In this document: positions 16,515 to 24,935 of the stretch, piece after piece
Layout: every line of letters begins with the position of its first letter
Numbering within the stretch: the first letter of the stretch is position 1
DNA from: a bacterium
Lineage (GTDB): Bacteria > Fibrobacterota > Fibrobacteria > UBA11236
Direction: 5' to 3'
DNA: 41,064 nucleotides
Assembly (NCBI GenBank): GCA_900299345.1
Contig: OMJM01000063.1
Span: 1 to 41,064, forward strand
The notes under the pieces: generated by a model
Seen by the model: only the letters and a program-made list of their open reading frames with translations
What the model was told of the DNA's origin: nothing
Databases searched by the model: none
Position numbers and translations under genes: made by a program

Positions 16515-18035
16515 TTAAAAGTTGATTTGCAGGCGTGTGGTGATGACCTGTTCGTCGTCGCGGTTCTTGATCTTGCCAGCCCAGTCCTTGGCGCCCTGTT
16601 CGAACTTCGTGAATTCGTAATCGAGCACCCATTTTACGGCGCGGTTGAAATACCAGTTCACCCCGCCACCGAAAGATGTGGCTTTCCGGACGCTGGCCAG
16701 GGTGTCCGCATACAGATTGCTCACGAACGTGCCGTCTTCCGGGAGGAATTGGCCGGCGCGCGCCACCAGTTCAATCGCCCCGATGCCGGAGAGATCCGGA
16801 GTCAACGGGTGCCGCGGTTTCACGGCCTTGTACGAAGTGGGTTCACCCGTCACAATCCAAGAAGCAGAAACTCCCCACGACTTGTTCTTCAAGGTGCGAA
16901 TGTCGCGTTCCTGAAGGGTTTTTACGCCGCCGGTGGTGTCGCGCACGGGTTTGCTACGTGCCACTTTTTGCGAGGAGATAATGTATTCCCCGAACAGGCT
17001 AAACGGGCCGACGTACCAGTATCCTTGAGGATTTAATCGCCAGTGTTCGCCCGCTGCGCGCACGGTGTTGGAGTCGAGCACTGTGGTGGTCGGACGGTTG
17101 GTACGATACGAGAAGATCGTGTTTTGTCCGGAGGATCGGATCGTGGATAAACCCGTGTTGACACTGTCGCCCCAGGACTCGCCCCAGCTTCCCGCTACAC
17201 CGAGACCCAATCCACCGAGAAAATTCACGTTCGTGTTTTTAAATGGGAGCGCGAAAATGCGTCCGGTAAAATCCTTGTGATTGGTCAGATCGTTGTCTTT
17301 GTTGACCCCATCTTCGGCGCCGTTGAAATAACCAGCGGCGTAGTTCACGGATTCGCCAAACAAATCTCCGGAGAGTTGCACACCGATATCGCGATTGGGT
17401 ATCAGTGAAGAGGGGTAGTTGAACTCGACGAAATTATTGTCCTCCGAAGCCTGCAGTCTTTCCAGTCCGATCGGTGGTTTGAATTTGCCGACGCGCAGTC
17501 TCAATTCCGGCCGGAAGTTCACGTCGCCGTAGGCATCCATCAATGCCGTGGTTCCGCCACCGAAGTCGGGTGTCACGCGGAAGGTGTAGTACTTGTAGAG
17601 TGTGACGTCGAAAACCGGTCGCACCTTGCGCAACAGGAAGGTGTTGACCAGCCTGGGGCTTTTCCGGAGATAATCATTCGGATCCGAGTAGCTGCTATCC
17701 TTGAATACCTTGGCGTCGTTGTAGTTGGTGTCGCCGAGGAACGCGCGGTAGTCCGTCTGCAGAAGCCCACGGAATTTCACCGCGAAGTTTCCATCCGCCG
17801 ATTTCAGGCTGAAACCGTCTTCGCCGGCAACCGGAACTGGCGCAGGAGGTTTGGATGCAGCCGTTTCCTCGGCTACTTCTAGCTTCCGTTCCAGAATCCG
17901 GAGTTTTTGATCCAGATCCTCAAGAGACGTTTCGGAAGAATCCTGCGCCGTCGTAGCGTGAGGTAACGTCAGCAACGCCACTGCAACAGCTTGGTAAAAC
18001 GTACCGTGAAGAGGAGCGATGTTTTTGGTTTTCAC
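16515..18035 (-). CDS. OprP/OprO-family anion-selective porin
   Basis: This 506-residue outer-membrane porin has a signal peptide (residues 1-30, ending TTA-Q). A short coiled coil (about 33-58, LEDLDQKLRILERKLEVAEE) and a Pro/Ala linker come before a beta-barrel domain of the phosphate-selective porin O/P family. DGNFAVKFRGLLQTDYRAF, LRLRVGKFKPPIGLERLQAS and IPNRDIGVQLSG are typical, and the protein ends in an aromatic-terminal strand (RLQINF). Its place directly before sulfate-uptake genes suggests it passes sulfate rather than phosphate. The start is GTG at 18035 with AGGA upstream. A 24-base motif shared with the regulator gene ends on that start codon. Confidence 0.85.
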   Translation of the reverse strand: MKTKNIAPLHGTFYQAVAVALLTLPHATTAQDSSETSLEDLDQKLRILERKLEVAEETAASKPPAPVPVAGEDGFSLKSADGNFAVKFRGLLQTDYRAFLGDTNYNDAKVFKDSSYSDPNDYLRKSPRLVNTFLLRKVRPVFDVTLYKYYTFRVTPDFGGGTTALMDAYGDVNFRPELRLRVGKFKPPIGLERLQASEDNNFVEFNYPSSLIPNRDIGVQLSGDLFGESVNYAAGYFNGAEDGVNKDNDLTNHKDFTGRIFALPFKNTNVNFLGGLGLGVAGSWGESWGDSVNTGLSTIRSSGQNTIFSYRTNRPTTTVLDSNTVRAAGEHWRLNPQGYWYVGPFSLFGEYIISSQKVARSKPVRDTTGGVKTLQERDIRTLKNKSWGVSASWIVTGEPTSYKAVKPRHPLTPDLSGIGAIELVARAGQFLPEDGTFVSNLYADTLASVRKATSFGGGVNWYFNRAVKWVLDYEFTKFEQGAKDWAGKIKNRDDEQVITTRLQINF

Positions 18036-18058
18036 AAATTTTTCCTATGGGTTTAGTA
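18035..18058 (-). promoter_or_regulatory. Putative Rrf2 operator before the porin
   Basis: On the complement this is a 24-base segment (TACTAAACCCATAGGA, then AAAATTTG) matching 18 of 24 positions with a segment before the Rrf2 gene. It overlaps the ribosome-binding site and its last base is the first base of the porin GTG. No good -35/-10 pair accompanies it here, so its role is less certain than that of the other copy. Confidence 0.4.
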
Positions 18059-18075
18059 GGTTGAAGGCCAAAAAA

Positions 18076-18531
18076 TTAGATGGCGAACATCAAGGCCGCC
18101 TCGTCAGACTCGGAGAATTCCATGGCCACCAAGGTTTCCAGGCTGGCGCCGTCGAGGATTTCAGCGGTGATGTCGCGGACTTTTTTCATTACGCGGCGGA
18201 TGCCGCAGTTCTCAAAGTCCAGGCACTCTTCGCATTTCTCAAATGCCGTGGCGCTGACGCAGGGCACAAGAGCGAGGGGGCCGTTGAAAGTGCGGACAAT
18301 TTTTCCAATGGCGATTTTCTTGGGGTCCTGTCCGAGGTAGTAGCCCCCGTTTTTTCCGCGCCGGCTTTTCAGGATTTTCATGTTCTTCAACTCCAGCAGA
18401 ATTTGCTCGAGGAACTTGCGCGGCAACTTCTGTGACTCCGCAATCTCTCCGATCAATACGGGGCCCCGATCCTTGGTTTTGGCCAGGTAGATCAGTGCTT
18501 TCAAGGCGTATTTTGTCCTCATCGAAATCAT
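18076..18531 (-). CDS. Rrf2-family transcriptional regulator (CymR/IscR-like)
   Basis: This 151-residue DNA-binding protein has the Rrf2 winged helix at residues 4-80 (MRTKYALKALIYLA, IGEIAESQKLPRKFLEQILL, LKSRRGKNGGYYL). A cysteine cluster at C91, C100, C103 and C109 is of the sort that binds an Fe-S cluster in IscR or NsrR. The spacing differs from IscR, and cluster binding is inferred. It lies 40 bases upstream of the porin and sulfate genes on the same strand, which fits a sulfur-status regulator such as CymR/CysR. The start could be ATG 18531 or ATG 18522. Self-regulation is supported by a motif overlapping its -10. Confidence 0.9.
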   Translation of the reverse strand: MISMRTKYALKALIYLAKTKDRGPVLIGEIAESQKLPRKFLEQILLELKNMKILKSRRGKNGGYYLGQDPKKIAIGKIVRTFNGPLALVPCVSATAFEKCEECLDFENCGIRRVMKKVRDITAEILDGASLETLVAMEFSESDEAALMFAI

Positions 18532-18533
18532 AA

Positions 18534-18557
18534 CATATTAATCCTATATGTTTAATA
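18534..18557 (-). promoter_or_regulatory. Putative Rrf2 operator at its own promoter
   Basis: On the complement this is a 24-base segment TATTAAACATATAGGA, then TTAATATG. It contains the inverted repeats ATTAA/TTAAT and ACATAT/ATATGT (on the plus strand). It covers the end of the -10 and the likely transcription start, and resembles the segment before the porin. Confidence 0.5.
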
Positions 18558-18583
18558 ATAAATCAATGAAAGTTTGTTGTCAA
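18555..18583 (-). promoter_or_regulatory. Promoter of the Rrf2 gene / sulfate operon
   Basis: On the complement, a consensus -35 TTGACA (18578-18583) is followed after 17 bases by -10 TATTAT (18555-18560). The transcript would start near 18548, about 17 bases before the ATG, and could run on into the porin and cys genes. Confidence 0.65.
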
Positions 18584-18626
18584 ACCTTTTCTCATGTGTA
18601 ATGAAACGAAGTGCCGGTTAATACGG

Positions 18627-18632
18627 TATAAT
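18627..18632 (+). promoter_or_regulatory. Possible -10 box of the DUF2341/Ig surface protein gene
   Basis: A perfect TATAAT lies 29 bases before the ATG. No recognisable -35 is found at 16-18 bases upstream, so it is only a candidate. Confidence 0.3.
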
Positions 18633-18660
18633 TGAGATGATATCCGCAGAGGGGGAGTTC

Positions 18661-20745
18661 ATGTTCGATAAAAAAGCGTTTTTGGGCGTATTGGCTCTGG
18701 CGGGGCTTGTTTGTGCACAGGAAAATTATGCGACGTGGCCCCGTTATAAAAACCTGACCATCAACACCACATCATCCGGAGCAAATGTCCCGGGTGTCGT
18801 GACGAATTTTCCCATCCTTGTCAGGCTGACTTCTTCGACTGACATGAACGGGATATCTCCGACGGGAGCGGATCTTCGTTTTACGAAACTGGACGGTGTG
18901 ACTCGCTTGAAACACCAAATCGAAAGATTCGATACGGCGGCTCACGCTGCAGAGATATGGGTACTTGTCGATACTGTCAAGGGCAATGACAGCACGCTCA
19001 TTCGTGTGTACTGGGGAAAAGGTGGAGTTGCCGACAGTTCGAGTGGACCACAGGTATTCTCGCCTTCGAACGGTTTTGAAGCGGTGTATCACCTCGCTGA
19101 AAAGGGCATTATTGCCGGAGGCACTTCCGCGGATGCCACAGGCAACGGACACATTGCCACTGCGGCCATCAACGGAACAGGCACGGGGGCCACGCCTCCG
19201 GGCGATCCCACGGATGGGATTGGTGTGGGTAAATCTTTCAACGGCAACAATACCACCACCACAGCGAACGGCGGCATTGGCGCGTACTTCACATTGACGG
19301 ACACAAACACTGCCTACGCAGGGCTCAATCTGAACACCAAGAACGGTCCGTGGACGGTATCGGCCTGGGTGAAGCCGACAGCCTGCACCTTTACCACCAA
19401 CAGCACCACTTCCGGGCGTTACGCCATCGTGTCCAAGTACGATGCCAATGCGGGCAACAAGCAATGGGTGCTACAGGCCAACAACGTGGCCAATCAGTGG
19501 AAGGCAAATTATATCCCGTCCAACTTGACCGGCGGGGCCACTGGCAGTGAAATGTCCAGTGCGACGGGAAATGTGTGCACGGCGAACACCTGGCAGTTTT
19601 TGACCGTGTCATATTACTCGGCCACCGATCCGGTTTTGGGGACGGCTCCAACTGCGACTCAGTTTGCCGTCACGCACAACGGTGTTGCGGCCTCCGCTCC
19701 CGTCACGGGCACGAATACTTTCGGAAACACAGCTGCGGTGCGTATCGGTGCGAGCAACGACCTGGTGCGCATGATGAACGGTAGCATCGATGAAGTGGTC
19801 ATTTCACTTGTACAACGCTCACCCGACTGGCTCAAGCTGAGCTACGAAACCCAGAAACCCGGAGCCACGGCGGTTGTCTTCGGCACGACGCTCTCCACCA
19901 GCGGTGCGCCATCCATCGGGCTTCACCCTCAAAGCCAGAATGTGCTTGTTGGCGCCCGGGTCGTCTTTAAAGTCGCCGTCTCAGGAACAGCGCCCTTCAC
20001 CTACAAATGGGTGCGCCGCAATACCGACACGGTTGGAACCAATGCCGATAGCCTCGTGATTGCCACTGCCGCGATCTCCGACACAGGTGGCTATAAGGTG
20101 GTCGTCCGCAACGATTCCGGACAGACTGTGAGTAACACGGCACAACTCGGGGTTACCGCTCCGGTGGCTGTGTCAGTCACTCAACAGCCTTCCGATCGAA
20201 ATGCAACAGTGGGCAGCGCGGTCTTGTTTTCCGTGGGCGTTTCCGGTACTCCGCCTTTCACCTATAAATGGGTGAAGAACAATACGGACACCGTTCGCAA
20301 CACGACCGCGATGAGTTCGGTCAATCCCAACTCAACGACGGATTCTCTCGCATTGTCCAGTGTCCAGTTTGCGGATAGTGGCAACTACAAATGCGTGGTG
20401 AAGAATTCCGTGAATCAAGTTATCAGCAACACCGTCCGTCTTACCGTAGCGCCGGTATCCATTCTGCCCGGTATCTCAAGGGGAGGCTCGGTAACCGCCG
20501 AACTTTCAGGCAATACGATTGTGTTCCGCGTGCCCGAAGGGCTCTCCGATGTCCGTCTTTCGGTGATGGATGTCTGGGGACGCACGCTCTGGTCAAGCAT
20601 CATTGCTGCCGGGCATCGTGATGCCTCGTGGAACACAAAGACGAACGGAGGTTCTCTTGCCGGAGGAGTTTACCTGATTCGTCTCACGGATCGGCGTCAA
20701 TCCTCCCGGGTTTTTGCAGAGTCCCGCATGACCTTCACGCCGTGA
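18661..20745 (+). CDS. Secreted DUF2341/LamG-like/Ig-like protein with Por-style C-terminal domain
   Basis: This 694-residue secreted protein starts with a signal peptide (residues 1-19, ending VCA-Q). A DUF2341-like domain follows at about 40-120 (NFPILVRL, ADLRFTKLDG, AEIWVLVDTV, IRVYWGKGG). A concanavalin/LamG-like domain covers about 145-390 (GPWTVSAWVKP, RIGASNDLVRMMNGSIDEV). Two Ig-like repeats follow, each with P(F)TYKWV and a D-(T/S)-G-x-Y-K-x-V-V signature. The last 80 residues (VRLSVMDVWGRTLW, then LAGGVYLIRLTD) form a FlgD/Por-type C-terminal domain common in Fibrobacterota and Bacteroidota secreted proteins. No catalytic residues are evident, so adhesion or glycan binding is likely. 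GGGGGAG lies just before the ATG at 18661. Confidence 0.82.
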   Translation: MFDKKAFLGVLALAGLVCAQENYATWPRYKNLTINTTSSGANVPGVVTNFPILVRLTSSTDMNGISPTGADLRFTKLDGVTRLKHQIERFDTAAHAAEIWVLVDTVKGNDSTLIRVYWGKGGVADSSSGPQVFSPSNGFEAVYHLAEKGIIAGGTSADATGNGHIATAAINGTGTGATPPGDPTDGIGVGKSFNGNNTTTTANGGIGAYFTLTDTNTAYAGLNLNTKNGPWTVSAWVKPTACTFTTNSTTSGRYAIVSKYDANAGNKQWVLQANNVANQWKANYIPSNLTGGATGSEMSSATGNVCTANTWQFLTVSYYSATDPVLGTAPTATQFAVTHNGVAASAPVTGTNTFGNTAAVRIGASNDLVRMMNGSIDEVVISLVQRSPDWLKLSYETQKPGATAVVFGTTLSTSGAPSIGLHPQSQNVLVGARVVFKVAVSGTAPFTYKWVRRNTDTVGTNADSLVIATAAISDTGGYKVVVRNDSGQTVSNTAQLGVTAPVAVSVTQQPSDRNATVGSAVLFSVGVSGTPPFTYKWVKNNTDTVRNTTAMSSVNPNSTTDSLALSSVQFADSGNYKCVVKNSVNQVISNTVRLTVAPVSILPGISRGGSVTAELSGNTIVFRVPEGLSDVRLSVMDVWGRTLWSSIIAAGHRDASWNTKTNGGSLAGGVYLIRLTDRRQSSRVFAESRMTFTP

Positions 20746-20763
20746 GACGCCATGCTTGATTTT

Positions 20764-20796
20764 AAAAGCCCCCGAAGTTCTTCGGGGGCTTTTTTA
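20764..20796 (+). terminator. Intrinsic terminator after the surface protein gene
   Basis: AGCCCCCGAA pairs perfectly with TTCGGGGGCT around loop GTTC, flanked by an A-run and a T-run (20764-20795). It is a textbook Rho-independent terminator with some bidirectional character. Confidence 0.93.
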
Positions 20797-20841
20797 TTGC
20801 GCAGTTCGCAATTTTGGCAAAAAAGAGATTGAGACTGAATC

Positions 20842-20870
20842 TTGACTTCGAGCCGTGCTATGTGTAAATT
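20842..20870 (+). promoter_or_regulatory. feoAB promoter
   Basis: -35 TTGACT (20842-20847), a 17-base spacer and -10 TAAATT (20865-20870). The feoA ATG is only 8 bases after the -10, so the message would be nearly leaderless if this is the true promoter. I found no clear Fur box nearby. Confidence 0.5.
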
Positions 20871-20878
20871 GAGGAACG

Positions 20879-21103
20879 ATGGCCACTTTGGACCAATTGA
20901 ATGCTCATGACGAAGCGGTGGTGACCGGGCTGGAGGGAACTCCGGCCCAGCGGCGTCGGCTTTTGGAAGCGGGTTTTGTGACCGGCAGCCGGGTGCGGTT
21001 TCTCATGGCCACGCCTTTTGGCGATCCGCTGGTGTACTCCCTGCGCGGTGCTTCCATTGCCCTGCGCAAGAGCGAAGCCCGACACGTCCTGGTGCAGTCT
21101 TGA
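20879..21103 (+). CDS. feoA: FeoA ferrous iron transport accessory protein
   Basis: This 74-residue cytosolic SH3-like protein works with FeoB in Fe(II) uptake. The FeoA pattern is clear: a start LDQLNAHDEAVVTGLEG, the RRRLLEAGFVTGSRVRFL helix-turn-strand, PFGDPLVYSLRGASIALRK, and a closing ARHVLV strand. GAGGA precedes the ATG. The TGA overlaps the feoB TTG start (TTGA), so translation is coupled. Confidence 0.94.
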   Translation: MATLDQLNAHDEAVVTGLEGTPAQRRRLLEAGFVTGSRVRFLMATPFGDPLVYSLRGASIALRKSEARHVLVQS

Positions 21104-23058
21104 GCTCCGCTACTTCTTCTGCCGACACGCTGCCGCTTCTGGCCTTGGTAGGTGCGGCCAACTCCGGTAAAACCACCCTCTTCAATTCCCTGACCGGGTC
21201 GCACTACAACACGGTCAACTATCCCGGTGCGACTGTGGAATATGCGATCGGCGCATCGCGACATCTGCCGGATTTCTCCTGTCGTGTGATGGACACGCCA
21301 GGAATCGTCAGTTTGATCCCATCCTCTCCGGATGAAAAGGTCACAGTGGACGCGTTGTTCGCCCCTGCGAGTCATCCGGATGTGGTGTTGGCAGTGGCCG
21401 ACGCCAATCAGCTTTCCCGCCATCTCTATCTCGTTCGACAGCTGCAGGAAGTCGGATTTCCCGTCATGGTCGTTGTGACGATGGAAGATCAATTGCGCCG
21501 AAGGGGAAGGACGTTGGATGAGAAGCGGCTGTCCGAGCTGCTCGATTGCCCGGTAATGGTAATGGATCCTCGCACGCAGGAGCGTCTTCCCGAACTTTCC
21601 GTCGCATTGCAGAAAATGCGTGAGAGCTCGTTGCACGATCCCCGGGCGACGTCTGCCCGCTATCAAACCTTTGCTGCGAATGTTGATGAATCGAAAATCG
21701 CCATTGTGTTCAAACTGCTGGACGAGGTTGAAAAACTCGTGTTGCGACCTTTGGAGGAATATGTTCCGGAGGATCCAAAAAATGTCCGGACGCAACTTGG
21801 GGCGGATTGGATTTTGTTGCACCCGGTGTGGGGGTTGCTGATTTTTCTCGCAGTGATGTGCGGCATCTTCACAGCCATCTTCTGGGCGGCGGCTCCGTTG
21901 ATGGATGGCATCGACTGGATGTTCGGGCATTGGGTGGAATGGACCAAGCATGTGTTTCCCGGCTCGTGGATCACGGATCTTATTGCAGATGGCATGATCG
22001 GCGGAGTGGGTGCGGTGATGGTATTCCTGCCGCAAATCATCATTCTCTTCTTCGCCATGGGTTATCTCGAGGATTCGGGATATCTCGCTCGCGGCGCCGC
22101 ATTGGTGGATCGCCCCCTGTCCAAAATCGGGTTGAATGGAAAATCCTTTGTGCCGTTGCTCTCCGGTTATGCCTGCGCCATCCCCGCCATGTTGGCGGCT
22201 CGGACCATTCCCAACCGCTTCGAGCGCAATCTCACCTTGCTGATCATCCCTTTGATGAGTTGCAGTGCGCGTCTTCCGGTATACACGCTGTTGCTGGCTT
22301 TTCTCATTCCGCGCGATCGTCCCTGGCTGGGCGGCATGGCGTTGACCGGTCTTTACGTGGCCGGACTTGTGATTGGATCCGTACTGTCCACCATCATCAG
22401 CCGTTTCCTCAAGCGCAGCGAGCCGTCGGGATTCATGCTGGAACTGCCGATGTTGCGTGCGCCATTGATGAAGGTTGTGGCGGTCTCGACCTGGCACAAA
22501 TCAGCACAATACCTGATCAAAGCGGGGCCGACCATTCTTCTGATCTCGCTCGGACTATGGGTATTGACGCACACACCCATCCAGACTGTTGCGGCGGGAG
22601 ACGCATCCGATCGCGAGTATGTGGCGGTGGCCCACTCCTACGCGGCCTCGCTAGGTCACGTCATCGAACCGGTCACCAAACCGATGGGCTTGGATTGGCG
22701 CGGAGGCGTTGCCTTGATGTGCGGTTTCGCGGCGCGCGAAGTGTTCGTCGGTTCACTGGCGCTCGTGTATCGGGTGCAGGAGGCGCACAACGATGCGGGG
22801 TTGGCGGGAAAACTTTTGGGACGATTGTCGGAGCTTCGCTTCGAAGCCACGGGTGAACGCATCTTCACGGTGTCCACCTGCCTCGGCATTCTGGTGTTCT
22901 ACCTCATTGCCTTGCAATGTTTCCCCACCGTTGCCGTGGCGCGCAAGGAAATGGGCTCGTGGAAACCCGCCTTGGTCCAGCTCGCCGCTTTTACCGGCGG
23001 CGCCTATGCCCTTGCCGTGATCGTGGTGCAGGGGTTGAGAATGCTCGGAATCGCCTAG
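21100..23058 (+). CDS. feoB: FeoB ferrous iron transporter, with altered G4 motif
   Basis: This 652-residue inner-membrane Fe(II) transporter has an N-terminal G-protein domain. G1 is GAANSGKTTLFNSLTG (about 14-29), the G2 region is NYPGATVEY and G3 is DTPG (about 66-69). The G4 position reads T127-M-E-D rather than N-x-x-D. The membrane domain starts near residue 245 and holds two Gate regions, with SGYACAIPAMLAARTIPNRFER and LMCGFAAREVFVGSLALVY, corresponding to the conserved cysteine-containing and G-x-x-(A/K)RE elements. It starts with TTG at 21100 overlapping the feoA stop. It is shorter than E. coli FeoB (773). A downstream FeoC is absent. Confidence 0.95.
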   Translation: MSSATSSADTLPLLALVGAANSGKTTLFNSLTGSHYNTVNYPGATVEYAIGASRHLPDFSCRVMDTPGIVSLIPSSPDEKVTVDALFAPASHPDVVLAVADANQLSRHLYLVRQLQEVGFPVMVVVTMEDQLRRRGRTLDEKRLSELLDCPVMVMDPRTQERLPELSVALQKMRESSLHDPRATSARYQTFAANVDESKIAIVFKLLDEVEKLVLRPLEEYVPEDPKNVRTQLGADWILLHPVWGLLIFLAVMCGIFTAIFWAAAPLMDGIDWMFGHWVEWTKHVFPGSWITDLIADGMIGGVGAVMVFLPQIIILFFAMGYLEDSGYLARGAALVDRPLSKIGLNGKSFVPLLSGYACAIPAMLAARTIPNRFERNLTLLIIPLMSCSARLPVYTLLLAFLIPRDRPWLGGMALTGLYVAGLVIGSVLSTIISRFLKRSEPSGFMLELPMLRAPLMKVVAVSTWHKSAQYLIKAGPTILLISLGLWVLTHTPIQTVAAGDASDREYVAVAHSYAASLGHVIEPVTKPMGLDWRGGVALMCGFAAREVFVGSLALVYRVQEAHNDAGLAGKLLGRLSELRFEATGERIFTVSTCLGILVFYLIALQCFPTVAVARKEMGSWKPALVQLAAFTGGAYALAVIVVQGLRMLGIA

Positions 23059-23084
23059 GTAAGATTTTTAAACTTCTCCAGCCC

Positions 23085-23450
23085 ATGAAATCCTCCGTCG
23101 TCAAATCCTTCACCTTCGAAGCCGCGCACTTTCTCCCGAATCTAAAGCCGGGGCACAAGTGCGGCCGGGTTCATGGTCACAGTTTCCGCTGTGAGGTCGT
23201 CGTCACTGGCGAGGTGGACTCGATCACGGGCTTTGTGATCGATTTCGGGGATATTTCTGCTGTTTGTCGTCCGTTACATGATCTTCTGGATCATCGCTTC
23301 CTGAACAACGACGTCCCAGGTCTCGAAAATCCGACTTCGGAAGTGATCTGTGGATGGATTTGGGAACGATTGAAACCCGCGTTGCCGGGCCTTAGCAAAG
23401 TCATCCTCCACGAAACCTGTACGGCGCGGTGCGAATACGAGGGCGGGTAA
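23085..23450 (+). CDS. queD: 6-carboxytetrahydropterin synthase QueD
   Basis: This 121-residue cytosolic enzyme belongs to the 6-pyruvoyltetrahydropterin synthase family and converts dihydroneopterin triphosphate to 6-carboxytetrahydropterin for queuosine/7-deazaguanine synthesis. Zinc ligands are H15 (FEAAHFL), H30 and H32 (GRVHGHSF). The catalytic cysteine is C26 in GHKCGRVHGH. DFGDISA and LDHRFLND-like HRFLNNDVP follow, and the PTSEVICGWIWERL and VILHETCTARCEY segments complete the fold. The length equals E. coli QueD. I chose the ATG at 23085, after the feoB stop. No other queuosine genes are in the window. Confidence 0.93.
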   Translation: MKSSVVKSFTFEAAHFLPNLKPGHKCGRVHGHSFRCEVVVTGEVDSITGFVIDFGDISAVCRPLHDLLDHRFLNNDVPGLENPTSEVICGWIWERLKPALPGLSKVILHETCTARCEYEGG

Positions 23451-23483
23451 CTGTAGGGGAGCCACCCCTGCAATTATCCGCCC
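23441..23483. repeat. Imperfect palindrome between convergent queD and aminopeptidase genes
   Basis: GGGCGGGTAACTGTAGGGG (23441-23459) pairs with CCCCTGCAATTATCCGCCC (23465-23483), with one mismatch and two G-T pairs. Both gene stops (TAA 23448-23450 and complement TTA 23474-23476) lie inside it. It shares the GTAGGGG core and gene-end location with the repeat at 12761. Confidence 0.7.
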
Positions 23484-24763
23484 AAATAAAATGCCTTCAA
23501 CACTGAAATCATCTGGCCGTGATCGCCAGCTCCGCACATTTCGCGGGCGCTGTGCATGGACAGCATCGGTGTGCCTGCATCCACGGTGGGAATGCCGAGC
23601 TGTGCGCTGAGGCCCGGACCCACGGTAGTGCCGCAGCCGAGATCGGTGCGGTTGATGAATCGCTGTGTTTCCACCCCGGCGCGGCGCGCCCAGCCCAGAA
23701 ACCGCGCGGAAGAAAATCCGTCGCTGGCATAACGCAACCCGGCATTGGACTTGAGCACCACGCCCTTGTTCAGCTGGGGGAAATGATCCGGCTCGTGCCT
23801 GTCCGGATAATTGGGATGGATTCCGTGCGCCATGTCCGCTGAAACGATGAAGGAACGCGGCAGCAGGGACAGCCAGGCTTCGCGCGTCAGTCCAAGGGAC
23901 AGCGCAATCCGTTCCAGAAACGTCACGAGAAGGTTCGACTCCGCACCCTGCGCCGACACGCTGCCGATTTCTTCGTGGTCGAACAACACCATCACTTGAA
24001 TCGCATCGCCTGCTGGCGCGTCGACGAAAGCTGCAAGCGCGGCGTGGCACATGGCTTGATTATCAAGCCGTCCCGAATAAATGAATTCGTCGCACGTGCC
24101 TCCGTAACACGCCGGTGTGCGATCGTACAGGCAAAGATCGAAAGCGAGTTCGGTGAAGGGCGCGCCCGCTGCATTTTCCAGCAGAGACTCCAGCGAAGGT
24201 CCGCTCGACTGTCCCGTAATCGGAACCAGATGTTTCTGGGGATTCAGGATCAGACCCTGTTCATTCACCGTGCGTTCGAGATGAATGGCGAGTTGCGGAA
24301 TCCGGATTGGATGATCTTCCATCCGGATCAGCTTGGCTGTGCCGGGAGATGAACCCACGCGATGGACGCGGCCCGCGATTCCGAGATCCCGATCCAGCCA
24401 GGAATTGAACAGCGCGCCACCATAGACTTCGACACCCCATTGGCGGTACCCGTGCGTGGACTCGGCGGGCCGCGCCTTGAGACGCAGACAGGGACTGTCG
24501 GTGTGTGCGACGGCGATGTGAAAGGGCAGAGGGCGTTCCGCGGAGAAGCCTGTTGGAATTCGCACCGCTGCGATGGAACCACCACCCCGAACGATGAAGG
24601 CGCTGCCTCCGGGTTTTAAAGAAGACCAGGCCGGCGAGGATTCGTCCAGCTGTTGCGCGCCACCTTCCAGAAGATGGTATGAAGCGGTTTCCGCCGCGTG
24701 GTACGGAGAAGGACTCCGGTTGAGAAAGGAAATGAGGTTGTCGCCTGAAGTGTTCCGAGTCAT
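23474..24763 (-). CDS. apeB: M18-family aspartyl aminopeptidase
   Basis: This 429-residue cytosolic dizinc aminopeptidase releases N-terminal acidic residues. The zinc and catalytic motifs are in order: HTDSPCLRLKARP (H87), VEVYGGALFNSWLDRDLGIAG, SGRLDNQAMCHAAL, LFDHEEIGSVSAQGAES, ADMAHGIHPNYPDRHEPDHFP and, near the end, TPMLSMHSAREMCGAGD. These cover the ligands expected for M18 (His, Asp, Glu, Glu, Asp, His). The length matches PepC/ApeB (about 430). It is a single-gene unit converging on queD. Confidence 0.94.
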   Translation of the reverse strand: MTRNTSGDNLISFLNRSPSPYHAAETASYHLLEGGAQQLDESSPAWSSLKPGGSAFIVRGGGSIAAVRIPTGFSAERPLPFHIAVAHTDSPCLRLKARPAESTHGYRQWGVEVYGGALFNSWLDRDLGIAGRVHRVGSSPGTAKLIRMEDHPIRIPQLAIHLERTVNEQGLILNPQKHLVPITGQSSGPSLESLLENAAGAPFTELAFDLCLYDRTPACYGGTCDEFIYSGRLDNQAMCHAALAAFVDAPAGDAIQVMVLFDHEEIGSVSAQGAESNLLVTFLERIALSLGLTREAWLSLLPRSFIVSADMAHGIHPNYPDRHEPDHFPQLNKGVVLKSNAGLRYASDGFSSARFLGWARRAGVETQRFINRTDLGCGTTVGPGLSAQLGIPTVDAGTPMLSMHSAREMCGAGDHGQMISVLKAFYLGG

Positions 24764-24935
24764 TGGACCTGCCGATTTTTCAAAAATTTAAACCCTGATT
24801 CACGCAAAAGTCCCCACCCGGATTTCCAAATACGCCAACCTCAAGCGTCGTTATCGGGATAAATTTCCACAATATTTCCCGGAAATGCCCGTAAGAAACC
24901 ATATTTTGACCTCCCCTCGGAAAAGGACACCCCTT

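Noticed and set aside
20905-22497. 530-residue minus-strand open frame opposite feoB
   Set aside because: It lies entirely antisense to feoA/feoB, has a low-complexity Arg/His/Gln-rich product with no family pattern, and feoB is certain.
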